From NCBI RefSeq assembly GCF_007753265.1, contig NZ_CP036349.1, positions 2,079,363-2,143,362 of the forward strand: DNA of 64,000 bases. The letters run 5' to 3'. Each line of letters starts with the position of its first letter. Within the stretch, counting starts at the first letter, position 1. The notes under the pieces were generated by a model. That model did no database searches. It was not told where the DNA came from and saw only the letters and a list, made by a program, of their open reading frames with translations. The position numbers and the translations under genes are program-made. Origin of the DNA: Botrimarina mediterranea. Its GTDB lineage: Bacteria; Planctomycetota; Planctomycetia; Pirellulales; Lacipirellulaceae. Shown one piece after another: positions 41,915 through 52,084 of the stretch.

Positions 41915-43174
41915 ATGGAAGAACTCGACGCAATCATCGTTGGCGCCGGCATCGCCGGGTTGACCTGCGCGGAAGAACTCTGTTCGCGCGAGCGAAAGGT
42001 GCTCGTCCTGGAGTCGGAGCCGACTCCGGGGGGAAGAATTTCGACCGACGAACTGGACGGTTTCCTGCTCGATCGGGGCTTCCAGGTCTTCTTGACCGCC
42101 TATCCCGAGGCCCAGCGCAAGCTGGACTACGGGAAGCTTCGACTCCACAACTTTGAGCCGGGCGCCCTGGTTTGGCGCGACGGGACCTTTCACCGTTTTT
42201 CTGATCCGTGGCGACGGCCACGCCACCTCTTGGCGACGGCCTTCTCACCGGTAGCAACCTTTGCCGACAAACTGCGGCTAGCGAAGCTGCGTCGCGATAC
42301 GACTCGCGGAGACCTCGCGCGCCTCTACGAGCGAACCGAACTGCCTACGATCGACCTGCTCCGGCAGCGCGGGTTCTCGCCCATCGTGGTCGAACAGTTC
42401 TTCCGCCCGTTCTTGGGCGGCGTGTTCTTGGATCATGACCTGACCACGTCGAGTCGGTTGTGTGAGTTCGTGTTCCGGATGTTCTCTTCGGGCGACGCCG
42501 CCCTCCCCGCGGGCGGTATGCGGGCCCTCCCGCACCAGCTTGCCGACCGCCTCCCAGCCGGCGTGCTCCGGCTGGGGACGCGCGTCAAGTCTGCCGGCAA
42601 GGGAAGGGTCGAACTCGCATCAGGCGAACGGCTCAGTGCAAAGCGGACCGTGCTCGCGACCGAGGAGCCCATCGCCGCCCGCCTCACCGGCGAGCAATCG
42701 ACGGGCGGATCGAATCGCGCGGCGTGCGTCTACTTCGCAGCGGATCGGCCTCCGCTGGAGGAACCGATCCTCCTGCTTAACGGCGGGGGTCGCGGCCCGG
42801 TGAACAACGTCTGCGTCCCCAGCCAGGTGGCGCCGTCTTACGCCCCCCCAGGGCAATCGCTCATTTCCGTCACGGCCCTTCAGTGGACCGACGCGGCTAC
42901 GCTGCACGGCGAGGTGCGGGACCAACTTCGCGAGTGGTTCGGCCCGGTGGTTGACTCGTGGCGGCATCTGCGGACGTACCCGATTGAGTACGCCCTGCCG
43001 CGCCAGACGCCACCGGCGCTCGACCCCGTGGCCAAGGGCGCCCGCCTCGCCGAGGGCGTCTACCGCTGCGGCGATTACTGCGACACGGCATCCATCAACG
43101 GCGCGATGGCCGCCGGCCGCCGCGCCGCTGAAGCGGTGATCGAGGACGCGACCGCTCGGTCGCTTGGGGATTAG
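41915..43174 (+). CDS. FAD-dependent amine oxidase / protoporphyrinogen oxidase-like protein
   Basis: A 419-residue flavoprotein. The dinucleotide motif AIIVGAGIAGLTCAEEL is at residues 6-22, followed by VLESEPTPGGRI, a lid domain, PAGGMRALPHQLADRLP and the C-terminal FAD contact GVYRCGDYCDTASINGAM. It resembles HemY-like or phytoene-desaturase-like oxidoreductases. It is convergent with hemB, which makes a porphyrin-pathway role possible but unproven. Confidence 0.85.
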   Translation: MEELDAIIVGAGIAGLTCAEELCSRERKVLVLESEPTPGGRISTDELDGFLLDRGFQVFLTAYPEAQRKLDYGKLRLHNFEPGALVWRDGTFHRFSDPWRRPRHLLATAFSPVATFADKLRLAKLRRDTTRGDLARLYERTELPTIDLLRQRGFSPIVVEQFFRPFLGGVFLDHDLTTSSRLCEFVFRMFSSGDAALPAGGMRALPHQLADRLPAGVLRLGTRVKSAGKGRVELASGERLSAKRTVLATEEPIAARLTGEQSTGGSNRAACVYFAADRPPLEEPILLLNGGGRGPVNNVCVPSQVAPSYAPPGQSLISVTALQWTDAATLHGEVRDQLREWFGPVVDSWRHLRTYPIEYALPRQTPPALDPVAKGARLAEGVYRCGDYCDTASINGAMAAGRRAAEAVIEDATARSLGD

Positions 43175-43237
43175 TCTCGCGCTTGACGCAATTCTTAAGA
43201 TGGCGCCGCAGGCCCATCGCTCGCCGACGCGGCGCGA

Positions 43238-44392
<1,155 letters not shown>

Positions 44393-44407
44393 CTAGGTCG
44401 AGTCGCT

Positions 44408-44830
44408 ATGCCTGAGAACTCCAAACCGCCGGAGATGCATGTCGGACCTTTCCGGTTCACCTCGGTCGGGGTGCGCATTGATGGGAAGCCGTCGGTTGAG
44501 GCCTGGAAGGGCCCGCTGCACTTTGCCCTGTGGTGCCAGAAGGCCGGCCCGTGGTGGATCGGCGATCTGCTCAACGCCGGCGACGACGCCTTCGGCGAAG
44601 CCTTCTACGCGATGTGCGAGGGCGCCATCTCGGGTGATCAGCTCAACCGCTACGCCTCGGTCGCCCGCCGAGTCCCGATCCGCAACCGCCGACCCAATCT
44701 GAGCTGGAGCGCGCACGCCGCGATCGCCCGGCTCAATGAAGCCGGGCAGCGGAAGCTGCTCGGCCTAGCGGAGCAGAACGGCTGGTCGAGCGAAGAGCTC
44801 CGCGTCGAGGCCCGGCGGTTCAAGGCGTAA
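44408..44830 (+). CDS. Hypothetical protein with a predicted helical DNA-binding-like C-terminus
   Basis: A 140-residue soluble protein. The N-terminal half (VGPFRFTSVGVRIDGKPSVE, GPLHFALWCQKAGPWWIGDL) is compact and aromatic. The C-terminal half (YASVARRVPIRNRRPNLSWS, AHAAIARLNEAGQRKLLGLA then SSEELRVEARRF) resembles the helical segment found in LmbU-type and ParB-like regulators. That likeness is from memory and short. A hairpin terminator follows at 44922. Confidence 0.7.
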   Translation: MPENSKPPEMHVGPFRFTSVGVRIDGKPSVEAWKGPLHFALWCQKAGPWWIGDLLNAGDDAFGEAFYAMCEGAISGDQLNRYASVARRVPIRNRRPNLSWSAHAAIARLNEAGQRKLLGLAEQNGWSSEELRVEARRFKA

Positions 44831-44921
44831 GAAAATTACCAGAACTAACTCGCTAAAATCCAAGGATGACTATATTGTAATCTCCGCTTAACCCGGGGAC
44901 CGGGCACGACTGAAGTAGGGG

Positions 44922-44946
44922 AAAACCTCTAGGATGCGAGGTTTTT
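44922..44946 (+). terminator. Rho-independent terminator before the P450 gene
   Basis: AAAACCTC (44922-44929) pairs with GAGGTTTT (44938-44945) and is followed by a T. It lies 92 bases after the 44408 gene and 26 bases before the P450 start, so it could end the first transcript or act as an attenuator for the second. Confidence 0.6.
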
Positions 44947-44971
44947 GCCGGTACGGCTACATTCAGGTACG

Positions 44972-46459
44972 ATGTCTGTTGTTCTAGAGAGAACGCTTGG
45001 CGAAGCTGCGCGCCCGACCCGTCTGGCGCGCCAGGTCGTCTCGGACAAGACGCCGCCCGAGAAACTGCCCCATCCGCCCGGCCCGAAGAATATCAATCAA
45101 TGGATTGGCCTCACTTGGCGGCACGCGGCCGAGTTCTGGCTGTCGCCCTTGCGGTACATCACGAAGCTTGGCCATCGCTACGGCGACCTGTGCAGCTTCA
45201 TGCTGTTCACCCAGCGGGCCTACGTCGTCAATAGCCCCGAGCTGATCCACGAGTACCTCGTCCGGCGGCGTGACGACTACATCCGCGCGCCCTGGGAGAT
45301 GCGGGTGCTCCGCCAACTGGTGGGCAACGGCATCCTCACCAGCGAAGGCGACCTCTGGACCCGGCAGCGCCGGATCATCCAGCAGGCGTTCCGCGGCGCG
45401 CTGTTGCCCCGTTACTCCGAAGTCACGCTGACCACGACGCAAGTACGGGTCGGCGCGTGGGAGTCGGCGGGGGAAGTTGATCTCGTCAACGAGATGGCGG
45501 CGCTGATGATGGACATCTCCATCCGCACGACCACCGGCATCAACCCCGAAGTCATTGGTGGCCCGTCGCCCGAACAACTGTCCGACGCGATCATCGAGGG
45601 CGCCGATCAGATGAGCCGCGAGATGGGCATTCCCATCACGCCGCCGAAATGGTTGCCGCTCCCCAGCAGCCGCCGCAAACGCCGAGCGATCGAGGCGATC
45701 GACGCCTACGTCCACCGCGCGATCGAGATCCGCCGCGCCGACCCCGACACCTACCACGACCTGCTGGCGGTTCTGCTCCGGGCGGTCGATGAAGAGGGCG
45801 ACGGCAAGGGGATGAGCGATCGGCAGGCCCGCGACGAAACCGCCACTATTCTGATCGCCAGCGCACACTCGATGAGTTCGACGCTCGGCTGGTTTTGGAA
45901 ACTGGTCCTCGGCCGGCCCGAACTCTACGACCGGCTCACCGAAGAGGTCGATCGGGTGCTTGGCGACCGCGAGCCGACCTTTGCCGACGTGCCGAAGCTC
46001 GAGTGCCTCACGCAGACACTCAAAGAGACGATGCGGCTCTTCCCGCCGGCGTATGTGCTCTTCGCACGGATGCCGATCCGCGACACACAGCTCGGCGGCT
46101 ACCGGGTCTGCCGCGGCGGCTGGATGATCACGATGCCCTGGGTCACGCACCGCGACCCGCGATTCTTCCCCGAGCCGATGAAGTTCGATCCTGACCGGTT
46201 CTCGCCCGAGCGAGAGGGCGACATCCCCAAGGGCGCTTACTTCCCGTTCGGCCACGGCCCACGGGTCTGTATCGGCCAGCAACTGGCGATGGTGCAACTC
46301 CCGCTGATCACCGCAACCCTGCTCCAGCGCTTCCGCTTCGAGCCCCAACCGGGCTTCGACGACATGACGACGCACCGCGAACTAGCGGTCCGGCCGGCTA
46401 CGCCGTGCCCAGTCAAAGTCACCCGCCGCGACCCGCTGCCGCCGCGTAAGCCTCGTTAG
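44972..46459 (+). CDS. Cytochrome P450 with a non-canonical oxygen-activation motif
   Basis: A 495-residue soluble P450. The haem-binding loop is FPFGHGPRVCIGQQLAMVQL, with ETMRLFPPAYVLF (ExxR) and FDPDRFSPER. In helix I, the expected AGxET is replaced by ASAHS (ILIASAHSMSSTLGW), so the acid-alcohol pair is His-Ser. The N-terminus KLPHPPGPKNINQWIGLTWR has no membrane anchor. No ferredoxin or reductase is next to it. I chose the ATG at 44972; an upstream TTG at 44945 falls inside the hairpin. Confidence 0.92.
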   Translation: MSVVLERTLGEAARPTRLARQVVSDKTPPEKLPHPPGPKNINQWIGLTWRHAAEFWLSPLRYITKLGHRYGDLCSFMLFTQRAYVVNSPELIHEYLVRRRDDYIRAPWEMRVLRQLVGNGILTSEGDLWTRQRRIIQQAFRGALLPRYSEVTLTTTQVRVGAWESAGEVDLVNEMAALMMDISIRTTTGINPEVIGGPSPEQLSDAIIEGADQMSREMGIPITPPKWLPLPSSRRKRRAIEAIDAYVHRAIEIRRADPDTYHDLLAVLLRAVDEEGDGKGMSDRQARDETATILIASAHSMSSTLGWFWKLVLGRPELYDRLTEEVDRVLGDREPTFADVPKLECLTQTLKETMRLFPPAYVLFARMPIRDTQLGGYRVCRGGWMITMPWVTHRDPRFFPEPMKFDPDRFSPEREGDIPKGAYFPFGHGPRVCIGQQLAMVQLPLITATLLQRFRFEPQPGFDDMTTHRELAVRPATPCPVKVTRRDPLPPRKPR

Positions 46460-46464
46460 AAGTC

Positions 46465-46600
46465 TACCACAGAGGCACTGAGAGCACGGAGGACGACACA
46501 GAGAAGTTTTTGACCGGAGTAGGGTGCGATGCAGCGGAGCGGAATCGCACCCTACGGCTTCTCGGTGTCGTCCTCCGTGCCCTACGTGTCTCTGTGGTTA
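46465..46600. repeat. Inverted repeat, CCACAGAGGCACTGAGGACAC family, copy 2
   Basis: ACCACAGAGGCACTGAGAGC at the left and CTACGTGTCTCTGTGGTTA at the right. A nested inner inverted pair (GGAGGACGACACAGAGAAG and its inverse) makes an extended hairpin between the convergent P450 and adenine deaminase genes; it touches the deaminase stop. Confidence 0.85.
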
Positions 46601-48244
46601 TCTCGTTAAGGAGACGAACTCGAATCGATCCCCATCGAACAGCCCCTTGTCGCTTAACTTGAGCGAGGGGATTACCAGCAGGGCCATGAACGACAGGGTC
46701 ATGTAGGGTGCGCGGAGGGGGCTTCCCCATGCTTTGGCGAGCTTGTCGAGCTTGCCGTATGCGGCGCCGACTTCTTGGCACGTGCCCGTCGCCATCAGAC
46801 CAGCGACCGGCAGCGGCAGTGCCTCGGCGACGCCGTCTTTGTGGCTTGCGGCGGAGAGGCCGCCTTGGTTCTCCATTACGAGGCTCATCGCGGTGGAGAT
46901 GTCGGTGTCGTCCACGCCAACGGCGATGACGTTGTGCGAATCGTGCGCGACGCTCGACGCGATCGCGCCGCGCTGGAGCCCGAAGTTCTTGATGAAGGCG
47001 ATCGCCGGCGCGGCGTCGGCGTAGCGGTTGACGACCACAAGTTTCAGGACATCGTTCGCCACGTCGGAGACGACGTGGCCGGCGTGTACCTTTGGCTTTG
47101 TATTGAGCGAGTTGGTGATGAGTTGCCCCTCGATCGCCTCGATGACGCGTAGCTGCGAAACGCCTTCCGCAGGTAGGGCGAGTTCCTCGGCACGCACTTC
47201 GCGGGCGACGAAGTTATTGGCGACCGCCGGCTCGATGCGCGGCAGCATCGTCTTGCCGTTCTCGGCGACGAGCACGCCATCGATCCAGGTGCGGCGGACA
47301 TTGAACGCCGTGAGGGAGTCGATCTCGACGAAGTCCGCCGGATCGCCAACGCGCATGAGGCCGATCGGCAACGAGTAGTGTTCGACGGGCGTCTGGCATG
47401 CGGCGCGGAGGGCGTGGAAGGCGTCGGCGCCGGCGGCGACCGCGCGGCGGAGCAACAAGTTGATGTGCCCGACCTCGAGTTCGTCGGGATGCTTGTCGTC
47501 GCTACACAGCATCACCATGCCGGGGTGCTCGGCGATCAGCGGCGCAAGGGCGTCGAAGTTGCGGGCGGCGGAGCCATCGCGGATCGAGATCTTGCACCCA
47601 GCGGCGAGTTTGTCGCGCGCCTCGTCGATCGTGAAGCACTCGTGGTCGGTCGTCATGCCGGCGGCGACGTACTTCGCTGCCTGCTCGCCACGCAGCCCCG
47701 GCGCGTGGCCATCGACGGGCTTGCCACGATCGAGCGACGCCTTAATCTTCGCCAGGCACTCGGGGTCGCCGTGCAGCACCCCCGGGAAGTTCATCATCTC
47801 GCTCAAGTAGCCGATACGCGGATCATCGAGCAGCGCCTCGACCTCGGCGACGGTAACCGTCGCGCCGGCGGTCTCGAAGGTCGTGGCGGGTACGCACGAC
47901 GGGGCGCCGAAGCAGAACTTGAACGGTGTCTGGTCACCTTGCGCAAGCATGTACTCGACGCCCGCGACGCCCAAGACGTTACCGATCTCGTGCGGGTCGC
48001 TCACCGAGCCGACCGTCCCGTGAACGACCGCAGCGCGGGCGAACTCCGTCGGCACGAGCATCGAGCTCTCGACGTGGACATGGGCGTCGATGAACCCGGG
48101 CACGAGATAGCCCTCGACCGCCTCGCCATCTGGCAGCGGCTGGATCGCAGCGATCTTCCCGTCCACGACACGGACTTCGGCGGGCGTCACCGTGCGGGCA
48201 GCGAGATTGACGACGTTGGAGCGGACAGAGAACAAGGGGGGCAT
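46598..48244 (-). CDS. ade: Adenine deaminase
   Basis: A 548-residue amidohydrolase converting adenine to hypoxanthine. It has the metal motif VPGFIDAHVHVESSML, GTVGSVSDPHEIGNVLG, DGHAPGLRGEQAAKYVAAGM, TTDHECFTIDEA, LCSDDKHPDEL, the C-terminal SVAHDSHNVIAVGVDDTDIS and a LPLPVAGLMA segment, all typical of Ade. The start at 48244 (MPPLFSVRSNVVNLAARTV) fits the family; 48307 would add a poorly conserved leader. Confidence 0.92.
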   Translation of the reverse strand: MPPLFSVRSNVVNLAARTVTPAEVRVVDGKIAAIQPLPDGEAVEGYLVPGFIDAHVHVESSMLVPTEFARAAVVHGTVGSVSDPHEIGNVLGVAGVEYMLAQGDQTPFKFCFGAPSCVPATTFETAGATVTVAEVEALLDDPRIGYLSEMMNFPGVLHGDPECLAKIKASLDRGKPVDGHAPGLRGEQAAKYVAAGMTTDHECFTIDEARDKLAAGCKISIRDGSAARNFDALAPLIAEHPGMVMLCSDDKHPDELEVGHINLLLRRAVAAGADAFHALRAACQTPVEHYSLPIGLMRVGDPADFVEIDSLTAFNVRRTWIDGVLVAENGKTMLPRIEPAVANNFVAREVRAEELALPAEGVSQLRVIEAIEGQLITNSLNTKPKVHAGHVVSDVANDVLKLVVVNRYADAAPAIAFIKNFGLQRGAIASSVAHDSHNVIAVGVDDTDISTAMSLVMENQGGLSAASHKDGVAEALPLPVAGLMATGTCQEVGAAYGKLDKLAKAWGSPLRAPYMTLSFMALLVIPSLKLSDKGLFDGDRFEFVSLTR

Positions 48245-48569
48245 ACGGCGGCTGGGTCGGTAGAGGCGAAGATCTTGCGGGAGCCGAGTATAGCGATGCT
48301 GGCTCACGGGCGTCGTCAGGGGGAGATGTCGATGGCGTGCGAGCGGTCAGGGCCCTGAGCACGCCAGGATTTGGCGCCAACGGCGCCAGCAACGACCCTA
48401 ACGATTACGTCAACTTTGATGAAAGTCCGGGTGAGCCGGCGTCGATACCTCCTCTTAGCTGCGACCAGGGGGGCCTGGCGTGTGCTGCTTGCTAGCTGAC
48501 CGCGGGGCGGTCGGTACGTGACAGCACGCCATCGATCCGAAAGACACCCGCCCCCTTGAGGTAACTGCG
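48245..48569. other. Intergenic region, no gene recognised
   Basis: A 325-base divergent gap between ade and the Cys-rich outer-membrane-like gene. GGCGCCAACGGCGCC near 48374-48388 is a short palindrome of unknown meaning. No promoter could be assigned. Confidence 0.4.
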
Positions 48570-49937
48570 ATGCGTCATCTGATGCACGCCCTTGTTGGTC
48601 TTCTCGCCGTGTCGGCGTCGACCCCTGCGCTCGCCCAGTTGCAGTGGCAATCGACCGGCGTCCAGCAAGTGAGCCACGCCGCTCCCGTCAAGCCGCAGGC
48701 CAAGGCGCCGTCGGTCGTCCGCCAGACGCCCGCCAAGCCAGCGAAGGTCCAACAAGCGGCCGCCCAAGCGCCCGTCCGTCAGGCGATTGCGTCGATTCCC
48801 AATCCGCAACGAGCCGGCTCGTCCGCTGTTCGACCGCGCATTGACGCGGCGGTGCGGACCGCTTGCGCCCATTGCGGCGGCGTCGGCGGCTGTGATTGCG
48901 GCACGCCCTACTACCAGGAACAAGGCTTTCCGATCAGCGAGCCAGGGTACTCGGTTGTCGATCCCGGTTGCGGCTTCGCCGACCCGGGCTGTGGCGTCCC
49001 AGACTGCGGCTGCGGGGTCGATCCCGGTTGCGGTCTCACGTACGGCGAGACGTGCGGCTGCGGAGACGTTGGCTGCGGCGGCACTTGCGGCGTTGGTTGC
49101 AGCAGCACCGTGGGCTGCGCAGATGGCTGCGTGCCGGTGATGCTCTGTCTGCCCCCGATCCGCGAACTGACGATCTCCGGCGGCGTCCAGGCGTTCAAGA
49201 ACCCGCTCGACGGCCCGAACCGTGACCGCGGCAACTTCGGCTTCAACCAGAGCATCAACCTAGGCGGATCGATGGGTTGGCTCGGCGTGCCAGCGATCGG
49301 TTACCAGGTCGGTTACAGGGCCGCTCAAAGCCAGGTACACGGCGACTCGTCCTCGGCCACATCCGACGGCCACACGCAGCAGTTCTTCACCGGCGGCTTA
49401 TTCCACCGCAAGCCCGTCGGCCTGCAATACGGCGTCGTCTACGACCTCTTGCAGGACGAGCGTCAGGGATCGATGGACTTCGGCCAGATCCGCGGCCTGA
49501 TCAGCATCACCAACCCGTGTGGTCATGAGATCGGCTTCCAGTTCGCGTCCAAGACGAATGAGAACACGGTAATCAACGCTCAGGAAGTCGCGACTAACTA
49601 CCACGCCACTAATCAGTATTTGCTGTTCTACCGCTTCCACGGCTGCCAGGGCGGGGAGCTGCGGGTGTTCGGTGGGTTCGACGATGACAGCAAGGGAATT
49701 CTGGGGCTCGATACGGCGATTCCGCTGACCGACCGTTTCTCGATGGTCTCCGGATTCACCTACGTCATCCCCGAGGAAGACGCCGCCGGCCTCGGCGCCC
49801 AAGAAGAAGCCTGGAACCTCGGTATGAACTTGGTTTGGCACTACGGTAAGCGGGCCAAGCAGTGCTTCCACGGCCAGTACCGCCCGCTGTTCGAAGTGGC
49901 CGATAACGGGTCGCTGATCATCGACGACCGCCCGTAG
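48570..49937 (+). CDS. Exported Cys/Gly-rich predicted beta-barrel protein
   Basis: A 455-residue exported protein. Signal peptide residues 1-22 (ending PALAQ), a Gln/Pro/Ala/Lys-rich linker (about 30-95), then a Cys-dense block (about 97-190) with repeats such as DPGCG, CGCGVDPGCG and GGTCGVGCS. A beta-rich C-terminal domain follows with alternating strands (LTISGGVQAFKNPLDG, NQSINLGGSMGWLGVPAIGY, FSMVSGFTYVIPEEDA) and is probably an outer-membrane barrel. Similar planctomycete proteins are grouped as DUF6666 as far as I recall. Function unknown. A strong terminator follows. Confidence 0.8.
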   Translation: MRHLMHALVGLLAVSASTPALAQLQWQSTGVQQVSHAAPVKPQAKAPSVVRQTPAKPAKVQQAAAQAPVRQAIASIPNPQRAGSSAVRPRIDAAVRTACAHCGGVGGCDCGTPYYQEQGFPISEPGYSVVDPGCGFADPGCGVPDCGCGVDPGCGLTYGETCGCGDVGCGGTCGVGCSSTVGCADGCVPVMLCLPPIRELTISGGVQAFKNPLDGPNRDRGNFGFNQSINLGGSMGWLGVPAIGYQVGYRAAQSQVHGDSSSATSDGHTQQFFTGGLFHRKPVGLQYGVVYDLLQDERQGSMDFGQIRGLISITNPCGHEIGFQFASKTNENTVINAQEVATNYHATNQYLLFYRFHGCQGGELRVFGGFDDDSKGILGLDTAIPLTDRFSMVSGFTYVIPEEDAAGLGAQEEAWNLGMNLVWHYGKRAKQCFHGQYRPLFEVADNGSLIIDDRP

Positions 49938-49978
49938 GGTGTGGTAACTGAGTAGCTAGCTAACGACGAACCGAGCAA

Positions 49979-50015
49979 CGAAGCCCCGCACCGATAGGTC
50001 CGGGGCTTCGTTTTT
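49979..50015 (+). terminator. Rho-independent terminator
   Basis: CGAAGCCCCG (49979-49988) pairs perfectly with CGGGGCTTCG (50001-50010) and is followed by TTTTT. It ends the transcript of the Cys/Gly-rich gene. Confidence 0.9.
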
Positions 50016-50230
50016 ATGGCTGACAAGCCAATGACCTGCCGACTTCCGGAAACGTACAAAACCCTCTATGCTGGCAGGCTTACGGTCGCCGCACGGATGG
50101 CCGACCTACCGAATCACCGGCTGCCGCCTCCGAGTCCCTTTGCCCACCAGGTGGTGGGGCGGAACTTGTCGAGGCCGGCGGTCACGAGCAGGCGGCCTCG
50201 CCGCTCCAATTGACCAAAAGCACGCACCCT

Positions 50231-51649
50231 ATGGCTGCTGACAACTGGGACGCCCTTCTCCGCGACCTCGGCGCCAACCCCGCCGATTCCGCCCCTACCG
50301 CCGAACCGGCGCCCGTAGCCGAGCCGGCTCCTGAGGCAAGTCAGCCCACGTCTCCGACGCATGCGCCCGCTATGCCGGCGGCTGAGTCGGATGTCGAATT
50401 GCCCACGGACTATCCCAAACCGAAGCCCAGCGCCTGGGACGCGCTCGCCGTCTCACTAGGCGTTCCCGGAGCAGAGTCGGCGCCTCCCAAGTCAGCCCCT
50501 CCCAAGGCGAAGGCAGAGGTCCCGGCGCAGACACGTCCGCAACCTGCAACGCCTCAATCGCCGCCCCAGGCGCCGATCGGCGAGGATTCGGAAGCGGAGG
50601 AGACCGCAGAGCCGAAGCCAAGGGCTGCCCGCGGCGAACGGGGCCGGCCCGATCGGTCAAAGAAAGAGGGCGCCAAGCCTCGGCGCTCTCGAACCGAATC
50701 GAAGGCAGACGCCCCCAAGCCGGCCGCCGTTGACGAGGCGATTGTCGAGGTCGAGGCGCCGGTCTCTGATGCCGTCGAAGACTCTGCCGCGGAAGAGGCG
50801 GCGCCGAAGCCCCGAGGCTTTACCGGCTGGTTCCCCTTCGCTGCTCGTCGTGCCAAACCAGAGCCGGTTGCTCCTGCAGAGCCCGAACTTCCACGCGACC
50901 TCTTCGGCGCTGCCGATGACGATGAGGAAGTCGTCGAGGGCGCCGAGTTGACAGACGCAGACGCCGACGAGGCGAGGACCGAAGAAGACGAAGAACGCTC
51001 CGACAAGCCGCGTCGCCGTCGCCGCCGTGGAGGACGTCGCCGCCGAAAGAAGTCGGAAGGTGAGGCAGACGCCGACGATAGCGAACTGGAAGCTTCCGAA
51101 AGCGACGAATCCGACGAAACCGAGACCGATGAGTCTTCCGGCGAAGTGGAAGGCGAAGACGAGTCAGACAAGCCGCGTCGCCGCCGTCGCCGCCGCCGCG
51201 GGCGTGGCCGCTCCGCTAAGAGCGAAGAGTTATCCACTTCCGAGTCGCCCGAAGAGGAAGAGGAGGACGAGGACGGCCCCGACAGTGGGGACGGCCCCGC
51301 TTCGGAAGCGGCTGCCCGCTCGTCGCGTGCCTTCGAGGTCGAGGGGAGTGATGACTCCGACGACGAAGACGACGATGTTCCCGCGATCTCGCACAAGAAC
51401 ATCACTTCGTGGAACGAAGCCATTGGCGTCGTCGTAGACGCCAACATTGCCGCACGGTCTGAGCGCCGGCCGACAACCAGCCGGGGCCCCAGCCGCGGCG
51501 GTCCCAGCCGTGGCGGCCGCAGCGGTGGCGAAAGTGCCCGTGGAGGTGGCGATGGCGGCGGTCGAGGCGGTCGCTCGCGCGGAGGCCGGCGCCGACGCGG
51601 TGGGTCGGGCGCTTCCTCCAACGGCTCAAGCAGCGAAAGCGGCAACTGA
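50231..51649 (+). CDS. Highly charged disordered protein with Arg-rich blocks and RG-rich tail
   Basis: A 472-residue, almost wholly low-complexity protein. Two short ordered-looking modules near the N-terminus (NWDALLRDLGANP, SAWDALAVSLGVP) repeat a WDALxxxLG theme. A Pro/Ala/Glu section follows, then FTGWFPFAARRA. Acidic runs alternate with two Arg blocks (KPRRRRRRGGRRRRKK and KPRRRRRRRRGRGRSAK). Near 390-415 a conserved-looking segment reads ISHKNITSWNEAIGVVVDAN, and the tail is RGG-rich. Arg/RGG character suggests RNA binding or a degradosome-like scaffold; that is inference. ATG 50231 is preferred over TTG 50210. Confidence 0.75.
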   Translation: MAADNWDALLRDLGANPADSAPTAEPAPVAEPAPEASQPTSPTHAPAMPAAESDVELPTDYPKPKPSAWDALAVSLGVPGAESAPPKSAPPKAKAEVPAQTRPQPATPQSPPQAPIGEDSEAEETAEPKPRAARGERGRPDRSKKEGAKPRRSRTESKADAPKPAAVDEAIVEVEAPVSDAVEDSAAEEAAPKPRGFTGWFPFAARRAKPEPVAPAEPELPRDLFGAADDDEEVVEGAELTDADADEARTEEDEERSDKPRRRRRRGGRRRRKKSEGEADADDSELEASESDESDETETDESSGEVEGEDESDKPRRRRRRRRGRGRSAKSEELSTSESPEEEEEDEDGPDSGDGPASEAAARSSRAFEVEGSDDSDDEDDDVPAISHKNITSWNEAIGVVVDANIAARSERRPTTSRGPSRGGPSRGGRSGGESARGGGDGGGRGGRSRGGRRRRGGSGASSNGSSSESGN

Positions 51650-52084
51650 ATGGCTCGACGCCTTGAGGCGTCGCAGACCCGCTCGGATGGGTGGGGTCTT
51701 CTTGGCGGTTTCTACGTGCTGGGGACGAACTGTCCACCCGGCAGCGGGGGCTTAACCGGCTTATCCCGTCACATTTCTCTTGCTGCCTTGTCGGAACGCG
51801 AGTGATACTAGGGTAAGGAAGGGGCACGCAGGAGTTGCTTCGGCATTGCCAGCCGGCAGGACGCCCGCCCCCTTCTCCCGCCACTCGCCGCCCTCCGCTC
51901 TTTGCCAATCCCGCACGGTGAGCCCCTCGGCTATCTGGGGGGAGTTTGCGGCCCCTCTCTCGGGCCGCGGCGCGCAGGCGCCTTCTCCCTCTCTCATGCG
52001 TTGGTCGGGTTCACCCTTGCAGGGAATGTAAAGGGCCTAGCCTTCGGCGAGTCACGTAGCACTCACGGAGCAGGTAGCCCTCAC
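51650..52084. other. Leader region of the prkA operon
   Basis: A 435-base gap that must contain the prkA promoter. No repeat family of this window is present. A sequence resembling a sigma-54 site near 51820-51840 has the wrong spacing. The coding frame of prkA stays open upstream to 51902, but that stretch has no family likeness. Confidence 0.45.

Noticed and set aside
51821-51840. Possible sigma-54 promoter (GGCAC ... TTGC) upstream of prkA
   Set aside because: The distance between the GG and GC elements is two bases too long for a -24/-12 promoter.
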